A stretch of 33,925 nucleotides of DNA from CADEFX01 sp050260355 (GTDB taxonomy: Bacteria; Pseudomonadota; Alphaproteobacteria; Rhizobiales; Hyphomicrobiaceae), in the NCBI GenBank assembly GCA_050260355.1, contig JBLNBZ010000111.1:1-33925 (forward strand), given 5' to 3'. The position numbers and the translations under genes were made by a program. Below the pieces are notes generated by a model. That model saw only the letters and a program-made list of their open reading frames with translations. It was not told the DNA's origin and searched no databases. Position 1 is the first letter of the stretch. Each line of letters opens with the position of its first letter. Shown piece by piece: positions 19,735 through 28,494 of this stretch.

Positions 19735-19758
19735 ATGCTGACCGCTCATGCGATTTAG
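19735..19758 (+). other. Seven-codon upstream ORF overlapping the dnaG start
   Basis: ATG CTG ACC GCT CAT GCG ATT TAG (MLTAHAI) begins two bases after AAGGAG (19727-19732) and ends ten bases inside dnaG, in another frame. dnaG itself cannot start upstream because a TGA at 19739-19741 is in its frame, so its ATG is 15 bases from the only strong ribosome binding site. A termination-reinitiation arrangement is possible. The very short spacing of two bases argues against strong use of this ATG. Confidence 0.25.
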
Positions 19759-21685
19759 CCCCCAATTCCTCGACGAGATCCGCAGCAGGCTGTCCGTCAG
19801 CCAGGTCGTCGGCCGCAAGGTCGCGCTGAAGAAGGCGGGACGCGAGTTCCGCGGGCTGTCGCCGTTCAAGGCCGAGAAGACCCCGTCCTTTTTCGTCAAC
19901 GACCAGAAGGGCTTCTATCACTGCTTCGCGTCGGGCGAGCACGGCGACATCTTTACCTTCGTGATGAAGACGGAAGGCCTGTCGTTTCCCGAGGTCGTGG
20001 AGCGGCTCGCCTCGGAAGCGGGACTGTCGATGCCGGCGCCCCCGCGGGGGGAGGACAGGGCCGCCGAGCAGACCGACCTGCGTGCCCGCCTGTACCTCGT
20101 GCTCGAAGCCGCAGCCCTGTGGTTCGAGGCCCAGCTCAAGGGATCCGAGGGCCAGGAGGCCCGCCGATACCTGGAGCGGCGAGGCTTGCGCCGAGAGACG
20201 CTGGCCGAGTTCCGCCTGGGGTTTGCGCCGGCCGGGCGATCCGCGCTCAAGGCTCATCTCACCGCGCAAGGCTTCAAGCCCGAGGAGCAGGTCGCGGCGG
20301 GCTTGCTGGTTGCTGGCGACGACATCCCCGTCCCCTACGACCGCTTCCGCAACCGGGTGATGTTTCCGATCCAGGACGGGAAGGGTCGCGTCATCGCCTT
20401 CGGAGGGCGGGCGCTCGATGCCAATGCCCCGGCCAAGTACCTCAATTCGCCGGAGACGCCGCTGTTCCACAAGGGCTCGGTGCTGTTCAATGCGTCCCGC
20501 GCCCGGCAGGCCGCGTTCGAGCGCGGACGTATCATCGCGGCCGAGGGCTATATGGACGTCCTGGCCCTGCACGAGGCGGGCTTCGCTGAGAGCGTCGCCC
20601 CCCTCGGAACCGCGCTCACGGAGGGGCAGGTCCAGCTCCTCTGGCGCATGGCCCCGGAGCCGGTCCTGTGCTTCGACGGCGATAGCGCAGGGCGCAAGGC
20701 GGCGTTCAGGGCCGTCGATACGGTCCTCCCCCGGCTCAAGCCCGGTGTCAGCGTGGCCTTCGCATTCCTGCCCGACGGCCTCGACCCGGACGACCTGATC
20801 CGGCAGGAGGGCGCCGAAGCCATGGGCGCGGTGCTGGCCCAGACCCGTCCCCTGGCCGACATCCTGTGGGACCGCGAATGGGGTGCTGGCGACTGGTCCA
20901 CCCCCGAACGGCGGGCCCGCCTGGAGCGGCAGCTCATGACCCTCGTCGGCCGGATCGAGGACGCGACGGTCCGCGGCCACTACGAGCGCGACATGCGATC
21001 GAGGCTCGCCAACGCGTGGGGGACATACGGTCGCGGACAGCGGGACTGGCGCGGCGACCGGAGTGTTGCATATCTGCCTCAGCGTGGGGCATCTGGCCAA
21101 CGCCGGGCGGACCGGCGACCGGGTTCCGCCCGCCCGAGCCGGCCATGGCAAACGGGCGGCCAGATGCTCCCCAGCTCGAGCCTGAGGGCTAGTCCCCTGG
21201 TCACGGCCGGGCCGGCGAATGCCCCTTATCGTGAAGCGCTTTTGCTCCGTGTCCTGCTTAACCATCCATGGATGATCGATGAGCACGCGGAGACGATCGC
21301 CGCCCTCCCCCTCACCTCGAAGCCGTTAGCTCAGCTCCGAGACGCTCTGTTATCGTTGCATGTCGAGCACAATGTGCTTGACAGAGAGGACCTTCACGCC
21401 CATTTGACCGGACAGGGTCTGGCCAAGGTCTTTGCCCTCGTCGAGCGTGCGATCACGCATAAAGGCGACAGGTTCGCCGAACCAGAGGCAGATCGGGCCG
21501 CCGTCGAAACCGGTTGGCGTCACGCCCTCGCGCTCCACGAGAAGCAGGTGGGGTTGCGGCGGGCGATGGCCGCTGCGGAACAGGCTTGGCATGCGGAAGG
21601 CAGCGAGGATGCGCTGGCGCGCATTTACGAGTTGCAGGAGTTGCTGAACCGGAGCGACGGCATGGAGGCCTCCATCGACGTTTAG
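19748..21685 (+). CDS. dnaG: DNA primase DnaG (zinc-ligand-poor)
   Basis: A 645-residue primase that makes RNA primers at the fork. Residues 1-100 align with the CHC2 zinc-binding domain, but the C-x2-H-x17-C-x2-C ligands read Ser38-x2-Lys41-x17-Cys59-x2-Ser62, so three of four are missing. The RNA polymerase core and Toprim domain are intact: YDRFRNRVMFPIQDGKGRVIAFGGRAL, then IIAAEGYMDVLALHEAG (catalytic Glu) and LCFDGDSAGRKAA (DxD). A basic, Gly/Arg/Pro-rich linker (about 430-470) leads to the C-terminal DnaB-binding domain (ALLLRVLLNHPWMI onwards). The start is fixed by an in-frame TGA just upstream. It is between YqeY and rpoD, the classic macromolecular synthesis order. Confidence 0.96.
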   Translation: MRFSPQFLDEIRSRLSVSQVVGRKVALKKAGREFRGLSPFKAEKTPSFFVNDQKGFYHCFASGEHGDIFTFVMKTEGLSFPEVVERLASEAGLSMPAPPRGEDRAAEQTDLRARLYLVLEAAALWFEAQLKGSEGQEARRYLERRGLRRETLAEFRLGFAPAGRSALKAHLTAQGFKPEEQVAAGLLVAGDDIPVPYDRFRNRVMFPIQDGKGRVIAFGGRALDANAPAKYLNSPETPLFHKGSVLFNASRARQAAFERGRIIAAEGYMDVLALHEAGFAESVAPLGTALTEGQVQLLWRMAPEPVLCFDGDSAGRKAAFRAVDTVLPRLKPGVSVAFAFLPDGLDPDDLIRQEGAEAMGAVLAQTRPLADILWDREWGAGDWSTPERRARLERQLMTLVGRIEDATVRGHYERDMRSRLANAWGTYGRGQRDWRGDRSVAYLPQRGASGQRRADRRPGSARPSRPWQTGGQMLPSSSLRASPLVTAGPANAPYREALLLRVLLNHPWMIDEHAETIAALPLTSKPLAQLRDALLSLHVEHNVLDREDLHAHLTGQGLAKVFALVERAITHKGDRFAEPEADRAAVETGWRHALALHEKQVGLRRAMAAAEQAWHAEGSEDALARIYELQELLNRSDGMEASIDV

Positions 21686-21905
21686 GGAGTGAGAGCGGGG
21701 TCCGACCCGGCCTTAATGGCTGGAGCCTCTGCAGGGATACGTTTGGGGAAGGTGACTGGCCGGCAGGAGCTTTGATCGCCCAATACGGGGAGATCGTAGT
21801 CGATGCCGGCGGTAAGCATCACGAGGGAAAGCCGAGCGCGCCGGTGACCGGTCGACCGAACCGTGTGCGCCTCGGCGAGTTTCCGTTCAGAAAGGACTGG
21901 AAGCA

Positions 21906-23978
<2,073 letters not shown>

Positions 23979-24004
23979 AGGCGATCGGTCTTCACAAAGA
24001 AACG

Positions 24005-24034
24005 CGGCCGGGATATGCCTCCCGGCCGTTTTCA
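24005..24034 (+). terminator. Rho-independent terminator of rpoD
   Basis: CGGCCGGGA (24005-24013) pairs perfectly with TCCCGGCCG (24020-24028) across a 6-base loop, followed by TTTTCATTTGTTT. This is a textbook intrinsic terminator 27 bases after the rpoD stop. Confidence 0.88.
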
Positions 24035-24043
24035 TTTGTTTGC

Positions 24044-24448
24044 ATGTCCGGCACACCCGAAGCCAACAAGGCCCTCGTTCTTGCCCACTACGACACCGTC
24101 ACCAACTCGCACGATCCGGATGCGATCCGGGCCCAGGTGGCGCCGGACTTTTTCGATCACGCAACCGGTCGGGCGATGAGCGCGGACGAGGTGATCGCTC
24201 ACTCGCGGGGCCTGCACGCGACCTTCGGGGACCTGAATGCCGTTGCGGAAGCCATCGCCGAGGGCGATCTCGTCGCGGCGCGGGTGGTGTGGCGCGGCGT
24301 TCATATCGGCGCTTGGCAGGGGATCGCCCCGACCCACAAGCGCGTCGAGTTTCGCGGCATGACGTTCTGGCGGGTGCGCGACGGCCGGATCGTTGAGCGT
24401 TGGGCGAGCATCGACTACGCGGGGCTGGCAGCTCAGCTGCGCGCATAA
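24044..24448 (+). CDS. SnoaL/NTF2-like ester cyclase family protein
   Basis: A 134-residue protein with the cone-shaped NTF2/SnoaL-like pattern: ANKALVLAHYDTVTNSHD, VAPDFFDHATGRAMSADEV, FGDLNAVAEAIAEGDLVAARVVWRG, and the C-terminal strands RVEFRGMTFWRVRDGRIVERWASID. Members include polyketide cyclases and many proteins with unknown substrates; I cannot tell which. The ATG at 24044 is only ten bases past the T-run of the rpoD terminator and has no ribosome binding site, so expression may depend on read-through or a promoter overlapping the terminator. Uma2 follows after 48 bases. Confidence 0.83.
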   Translation: MSGTPEANKALVLAHYDTVTNSHDPDAIRAQVAPDFFDHATGRAMSADEVIAHSRGLHATFGDLNAVAEAIAEGDLVAARVVWRGVHIGAWQGIAPTHKRVEFRGMTFWRVRDGRIVERWASIDYAGLAAQLRA

Positions 24449-24496
24449 GGCGGGCCCTCGCAGACAGAGTGGCGGCCCATATGCTAACTTTATGGT

Positions 24497-25096
24497 ATGA
24501 ACGAGCAGCTTCGACCCGCCTCCCTTCCCGTCACCACGCGGGCCGCCGACGGCCTCTTGCGCCGGCGCTTCACGGTGGCCGAGATCGAGCGCATGGTCGC
24601 CGACGGCATCATCGCAGAGGATGAGCATATCGAGCTGATCGGCGGGGAGGTCGTGCCGGTGTCGCCAAAGGGGCCGCGCCATGAAATCATTCGCACTGAG
24701 CTAGCCTTTCAGCTGTCGCGGCAATGCCCGGTGCATTTGCGCGTCGCGTCCGAGCCGTTTCTCAGACTGGCACCGGATGTCGCGACCGAACCCGACATCA
24801 TGGTCTATCCGGCATCCGTGAAGCCGCCGGCCGTCGACGGACGCACTGCGCTGCTGGTGATCGAAGTCTCCGACAGCAGTCTCGCCTACGATCTCAACGT
24901 CAAGGCGTCCATCTATGCTGCGCACGGTGTGCGCGAGTACTGGGTCATCAACGCGCAGACCCTGGAGACGCAGGTTCATCGCGAGCCCGCCGCCGCGGGA
25001 TATGGTGAGGTGCGCACGCATGCGGCTGATGCGAGGCTCGAACCGCTTGCCGCACCAGAGCTGGCGGTCTCGCTGGGCGCCTTCGACCTCGATTGA
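24497..25096 (+). CDS. Uma2 family endonuclease-fold protein (second copy)
   Basis: A 199-residue Uma2/DUF820 protein, the same length as the copy at 17120 but clearly diverged. Family motifs are RRRFTVAEIERMVADGII, IELIGGEVVPVSPKGPRHE, ATEPDIMVYPAS (PD of the active site), LLVIEVSDSSLAYDLNVKAS (E and K), IYAAHGVREYWVINAQTLE. The active-site residues of a PD-(D/E)XK nuclease all seem present. The ATG at 24497 has no strong ribosome binding site; an AT-rich TATGCTAACTT lies just upstream and could be a -10 box with a very short leader. Role unknown. Confidence 0.87.
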   Translation: MNEQLRPASLPVTTRAADGLLRRRFTVAEIERMVADGIIAEDEHIELIGGEVVPVSPKGPRHEIIRTELAFQLSRQCPVHLRVASEPFLRLAPDVATEPDIMVYPASVKPPAVDGRTALLVIEVSDSSLAYDLNVKASIYAAHGVREYWVINAQTLETQVHREPAAAGYGEVRTHAADARLEPLAAPELAVSLGAFDLD

Positions 25097-25117
25097 GCGC
25101 ACACGCGAGCCATCACC

Positions 25118-25684
25118 GTGCCCCCTCCCCGCCTCTACCTCGCCGGCCCTGAGGTGTTTCTTCCCGACGCCTTGGCGGTCGGGGCGCAGAAGATGACCCT
25201 GTGCGCGGCCCATGGCTTCGAGGGTGTGTTTCCGTGCGACCCCAGCCTCGACCTCGCCGGCCTGACCAAGCCTAACCAGGCGCGCCGCATCTCGCTCGCC
25301 AACGAAGCCTTGATGCGCACGTGCGCGGGGCTGATTGCCAACCTGACGCCGTTCCGCGGCGTCTCCATGGATTCGGGCACCGCCTTCGAGGTCGGCTTCA
25401 TGCGCGCGCTCGGTCGGCCGGTGCTGGGCTACACCAATGTCGTCGCCGACTACCGCGAGCGGGCCGAGGCGTACCGCCAAAGGCCGCCGGCGCTGCGCGA
25501 TGCCGACGGTCCCGGCGTTGAGATCGAGGATTTCGACGGCGCCGAGAACCTGATGATCGAGGCGGCGATCATCGGATCCGGCGGCTCGGTCGTGCGCTCC
25601 GCTGCATCGCCCGGCGAGGAGATGCGGGACCTCGCCGGCTTCGAGGCCTGCCTCGCCGAGGCCGTGCGCATCTTCCGGCCGTGA
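25118..25684 (+). CDS. Nucleoside 2-deoxyribosyltransferase family protein
   Basis: A 188-residue protein that starts PRLYLAGPEVFLPDA, the nucleotide-fold beginning of the family. It contains CDPSLDLAGLTKPNQARRIS, CAGLIANLTPFRGVSMDSGTAFEVGFMRALG (the DxGTAxExG motif with the catalytic glutamate) and PVLGYTN. These enzymes move deoxyribose between bases in nucleotide salvage or clean up modified nucleotides. The start is GTG at 25118 with no clear ribosome binding site. The last codons and 14 bases past the stop are part of a 40-base repeat also found at 26398, beyond the toxin-antitoxin pair. Confidence 0.87.
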   Translation: MPPPRLYLAGPEVFLPDALAVGAQKMTLCAAHGFEGVFPCDPSLDLAGLTKPNQARRISLANEALMRTCAGLIANLTPFRGVSMDSGTAFEVGFMRALGRPVLGYTNVVADYRERAEAYRQRPPALRDADGPGVEIEDFDGAENLMIEAAIIGSGGSVVRSAASPGEEMRDLAGFEACLAEAVRIFRP

Positions 25685-25696
25685 GGCCGCATCGCC
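25657..25696 (+). repeat. Direct repeat, left copy (3' end of the deoxyribosyltransferase gene)
   Basis: Forty bases that include the last codons (EAVRIFRP), the stop and 14 bases past it. They match 26398-26437 at 38 of 40 positions. The two copies are 741 bases apart and bracket the toxin-antitoxin pair; similarity ends abruptly after both copies. Confidence 0.8.
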
Positions 25697-25761
25697 GACT
25701 AACCGGTCCCGTACCGCTTCGCGGACCATCGCGGGTGGCGCACATCCTACCGCGCCTCGAC

Positions 25762-25791
25762 TTGCGCACGCCGCCACGTTTGTTGCTATAG
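25762..25791 (+). promoter_or_regulatory. Candidate promoter of the toxin-antitoxin pair
   Basis: TTGCGC (25762-25767) and CTATAG (25786-25791) have an 18-base spacer. A start site seven bases further would leave only a few bases before the antitoxin ATG at 25802, so the mRNA may be nearly leaderless; no ribosome binding site is visible there. Confidence 0.42.
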
Positions 25792-25801
25792 TCCCGCCCT
25801 G

Positions 25802-26074
25802 ATGCCCAAGACCCATATGATCGAGCTCGACGAGGCCATCGCGGCGGCACTCAAAAAGCGCGCCGACGAGCGCGGCGTCTCTGTGCCGGACCTCGTTGCT
25901 CAGTATCTGGACGAAGACCAGGCGCCGGTCGATGGCGACACGGAGCAGGTCCGCGAGCTCGACCGGCGCTGGGCTGCTGTCCAAGCTGGTCAGCCGACCA
26001 TCAAGCATGAGAAGGTCGTGCGCTGGCTGGACAGCTGGGGCACGTCCGCTTTCAAGCCGTGGCGCGATCAATAG
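25802..26074 (+). CDS. Antitoxin-like ribbon-helix-helix protein (ParD/RelB-like)
   Basis: A 90-residue protein. The N-terminal 45 residues (MIELDEAIAAALKKRADERG, then VSVPDLVAQYLDED) look like a ribbon-helix-helix DNA-binding unit; the C-terminal half, with DRRWAAVQAGQPTIKHEKVVRWLDSWG, is the toxin-neutralising tail typical of such antitoxins. It presumably represses its own promoter. Its last 16 bases overlap the start of the toxin frame, the normal coupling of type II modules. No ribosome binding site precedes the ATG at 25802. Since the toxin frame is interrupted, this may now be an orphan antitoxin. Confidence 0.75.
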   Translation: MPKTHMIELDEAIAAALKKRADERGVSVPDLVAQYLDEDQAPVDGDTEQVRELDRRWAAVQAGQPTIKHEKVVRWLDSWGTSAFKPWRDQ

Positions 26075-26355
26075 ATATAGAGTGGTCGCAAGACGCGCTC
26101 GCCGACCTCGATCGTTTTTCGGCTTTCCTCCAGCAGCAGCATCCCGATCTCGCTTCTGCCGTGGCTCAGGAGATCATTGCAAAGGCGCAAGTGCTGTCGG
26201 CTTTTCCGCGGATCGGCCGTCCAATCGCGGGAAGAGCGGAATAGCGCCAGCTCGTGCTGCAGGTGCTGAATGCACCCTACGTCTTCCAGTACCGCTTCGA
26301 TGGTGAGCGCCTGCTGATGCTACGCATTTTCCATGGCCGCGAGCAACGCGAGTGA
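26059..26355 (+). pseudogene. ParE/RelE-family toxin interrupted by an in-frame TAG
   Basis: The frame starts MARSIDIEWSQDALADLDRF and runs QQQHPDLASAVAQEIIAKAQ, LSAFPRIGRPIAGRAE, then a TAG at 26242-26244. It then continues in the same frame as RQLVLQVLNAPYVFQYRFDG and ERLLMLRIFHGREQRE to a TGA at 26353-26355. Together these give the full 98-residue ParE-like toxin. In relatives the codon after the Ala-Glu is normally Tyr (EYRQLVL), so a single base change from TAC or TAT explains the stop. The truncated 61-residue product lacks the C-terminal strands and basic residues of the toxin core and is expected to be inactive. Read-through or a sequencing error are the alternatives. Confidence 0.8.
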
Positions 26356-26397
26356 GGCGCACCTGCCCTCCACATCGATGCCTGCCGGGGTGAAGGA

Positions 26398-26437
26398 CGA
26401 GGCCGTGCGCGTCTTCGGGCCGTGAGGCCGCATCGCC
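26398..26437 (+). repeat. Direct repeat, right copy
   Basis: Copy of 25657-25696 with two substitutions. It encodes a remnant DEAVRVFGP-stop that parallels the C-terminus of the deoxyribosyltransferase (AEAVRIFRP-stop), preceded by unrelated sequence. It is in the 225-base gap between the toxin frame and the caspase-like gene; apart from it I see only a possible weak promoter there. Confidence 0.8.
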
Positions 26438-26580
26438 AAACGCACGCGCCCACTCCTGGATGGACCTTCCGCAACGGCCTCTGATTGCATCATTGCCCGC
26501 TTCCGCGTGGTCAGCGGCCGGCCGGCGGATTAAACTGGCGTGGGGAGGCGCCGATCGGGGCGCCGTGGCGGGAGCAGGCG

Positions 26581-27387
26581 ATGTTCGTTTCCATCCGATG
26601 GATGGCGCTGGCATGCGTAGCCCTTGTGATGGCCTTGACCATCCCGATGGCGCGCGCCGGCGACGAGGAGCCCTACGGACCACCCCCTCCGCCACCGCCG
26701 GCACCCCTGATCTTCTACGCCTCCCAGTCCGGTCAGCAGACCTATGATCAGGCCGACGGTGGCGGCAACCCGTTCGCCAGCGCGCTGATCGAGCTGATGG
26801 AGCAGCCGGGCATGACGCTCGGCGAGCTGCCGCGCGCGCTGACCGAGCTCACCAAGCTCAAGAGCGAGGGCTTTCAGCGGCCCGATGCCCCGCAGGACGT
26901 GGAGCCGGCGGACTGGCGCTTCAGGCCGAAGCCTGTCGACGAGCGCCGTGTCGCCTTGGTGCTGGTCGTCTCCGATTACGCCGCATCGCACGGGGCGCTG
27001 TCGCTATCGGGAGCCAGAACCGATGCCGGGCGCATCTCCCAGGCGCTGCGCGATGCCGGCTTCTTGACACGGACGGTGCTCGACCCGAATCACGCTCAGC
27101 TGAAGGCAACGCTGGAGGAGTTCGCGGCACGCTCGGCCGCCGCCGATATCGCCGTGCTCTACACGACCGGACACGGCGTGGAGGTGGATAACGAGGCCCA
27201 CCTGCTGCTCGGCGACTTCCCGGTCGAGGAGGGCAATAGAGCCCTCACGCGCCATGCCGTCCGCCTCTCTGCGATCGCCGACGCGGTCAAGGCGCGCCGC
27301 GCCAACCTCGTGCTCTACGGCGCATGCCGCGACAACCCGTTTGCCGACTGGCCCGCAGACCCGACCCAGGCTCAGCGCCAGCCGTAG
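26581..27387 (+). CDS. Secreted caspase-like protein with p10-like part before p20 (rearranged)
   Basis: A 268-residue protein. Residues 1-26 are a signal peptide (cleavage after ARA), followed by a run of prolines (34-42). Residues 43-102 (IFYASQSGQQTYDQADGGGN, PFASALIELMEQPGMTLGEL, ending GFQRPD) resemble the p10 half that in bacterial caspases follows the catalytic cysteine (YAT.PG....DG...SPFA.AL...I..PG). Residues 122-255 are a full p20 domain: RRVALVLVVSDYA, DAGRISQALRDAGF, TTGHGVEV with catalytic His198, and GACRDNPF with Cys249. The chain ends 19 residues later, so no p10 follows. The order p10-p20 is that of type III metacaspases. The ATG at 26581 has GGGAG six bases upstream. The last 16 bases overlap the convergent oxygenase gene. 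Confidence 0.78.
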   Translation: MFVSIRWMALACVALVMALTIPMARAGDEEPYGPPPPPPPAPLIFYASQSGQQTYDQADGGGNPFASALIELMEQPGMTLGELPRALTELTKLKSEGFQRPDAPQDVEPADWRFRPKPVDERRVALVLVVSDYAASHGALSLSGARTDAGRISQALRDAGFLTRTVLDPNHAQLKATLEEFAARSAAADIAVLYTTGHGVEVDNEAHLLLGDFPVEEGNRALTRHAVRLSAIADAVKARRANLVLYGACRDNPFADWPADPTQAQRQP

Positions 27388-27992
27388 TTGAAGCTGATCG
27401 AGATGCGCTCCCGCCGCGCCCGGTTGAGCGGCACCTCGTGCCTGAGCCAGCTCTCCCAGAGCAGCAGCGTGCCGGGCGCCGGCTCGACGTCGACGAACGT
27501 GCGATTGTGGCGGCGAGCGCTCGACTTGCGGGGGGGCGCCGCCATCATCAGGCCCAGGCGCGGATCCTCGAACCTGATGGCGCCGGCCCCGTGCGGCACG
27601 GCGACGTAGTAGGTGCCGCTCATGACCGAATGCGGGTGAATGTGGGCTGCGTGCACGCCGCCCGGCTCCAGGATGTTGATCCAGATGCTGTCCAGCGCGA
27701 GCTTGCGGCGGTCGAGCTCCAGGTCGAGCTCGCGCGCAAACATCGCCACGTGACGGTCGAGGTGCCGAGCCAGCTCGGCGATCTCCGGCGACCTGACGAC
27801 GAGGTCGTCGAGCGAGGCGTAGGAGGTATAGCCGGCGTAGCCGTGCTTGCGGCACCAGGCCTGGCCGGCGCGATCCTCCGCCGCAATGAGCCGGCAGGCG
27901 TGATCCAGCTCGCGGTTGAGCCGCTTGCCTGCTGCGCCGCTGAGGCTGGCACGATAGAGGCGCGTTACGAATAGGGGTTCTGAGCCGGACAT
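27372..27992 (-). CDS. Putative 2OG-Fe(II) oxygenase, TIGR02466 type
   Basis: A 206-residue protein. The iron-site region is WINILEPGGVHAAHIHPHSVMSGTYYV in two parts (His117/119/121, then SGTYYV). It is followed by GAIRFEDPRLGLM and a distal block GTLLLWESWLRHEVPLN (His185) and RRERISISFNYGW with the 2-oxoglutarate-binding Arg. These match the TIGR02466 family of small oxygenases often found in marine and soil bacteria; substrates are unknown. ATG at 27992 is chosen; a GTG four codons upstream is in frame and neither has a good ribosome binding site. It overlaps the 3' end of the caspase-like gene by 16 bases, tail to tail. Confidence 0.85.
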   Translation of the reverse strand: MSGSEPLFVTRLYRASLSGAAGKRLNRELDHACRLIAAEDRAGQAWCRKHGYAGYTSYASLDDLVVRSPEIAELARHLDRHVAMFARELDLELDRRKLALDSIWINILEPGGVHAAHIHPHSVMSGTYYVAVPHGAGAIRFEDPRLGLMMAAPPRKSSARRHNRTFVDVEPAPGTLLLWESWLRHEVPLNRARRERISISFNYGWR

Positions 27993-28111
27993 GGGCGATG
28001 CCACTAGCGGGCGGCGCCGATGTCGTCAAAGGGTCGCATGCAACAGCGTTGATGGCTTGCCGCCGCTGCAGCCGCCACGCAATCTGGCGCGCTGCGCAAG
28101 GGAGAGCACCG

Positions 28112-28483
28112 ATGGCGGACGGACTGATGGACTTCGAATCGAGCGGCGAGCCTCTGGCCTCGCGCATGCGCTTTCTCGGCCGGCTGGCAGCCAGTGTTGT
28201 CATGGCAGGCGCCATCATCGCCGTGTCCTTGCTCGGCGGCATGCTGGGCTACCACCATTTCGAGGCCATGAGCTGGACGGACGCCTACGTCAATGCCGCC
28301 ATGATCCTGTCGGGCATGGGGCCCGTGGGCCAGCTCAATACCACGGCAGGCAAGATCTTCGCCGGCTCCTATGCCCTGTATTCGGGTCTCGTCATCATCG
28401 TCGCCACCGGCATCATTCTGGCGCCGGTCGTGCATCGCGTCCTGCACCAATTCCATCTCGACGAGGACGACGACAAGAGCTGA
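28112..28483 (+). CDS. Two-helix membrane protein resembling an ion-channel pore module
   Basis: A 123-residue protein with TM1 at about 24-46 (LAASVVMAGAIIAVSLLGGM) and TM2 at about 82-106 (IFAGSYALYSGLVIIVATGI). Between them is an amphipathic stretch, SWTDAYVNAAMILSGMGPVG. This TM-P-TM layout parallels 2TM K+ channels: WTDAYVNAAMILSGMGP sits where pore helix and filter (TVGYG) would be, and GKIFAGSYALYSG matches the start of an inner helix. The canonical filter is absent, so ion conduction is unproven. The ATG at 28112 follows GGGAG by seven bases; the frame upstream to 27998 has no better start. The tail is acidic (HLDEDDDKS). Confidence 0.7.
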   Translation: MADGLMDFESSGEPLASRMRFLGRLAASVVMAGAIIAVSLLGGMLGYHHFEAMSWTDAYVNAAMILSGMGPVGQLNTTAGKIFAGSYALYSGLVIIVATGIILAPVVHRVLHQFHLDEDDDKS

Positions 28484-28494
28484 GCCGGTCTCGT

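Noticed and set aside
21686..21905. rpoD promoter (TTGATC with a CGTAGT -10) in the dnaG-rpoD gap
   Set aside because: The -10 box is too poor to call; a promoter is likely here but cannot be placed.
27004..28242. Leftward frame covering the caspase and channel genes
   Set aside because: It runs across three better-supported genes in other frames and has the Arg/Ala/Pro-rich look of an antisense frame.
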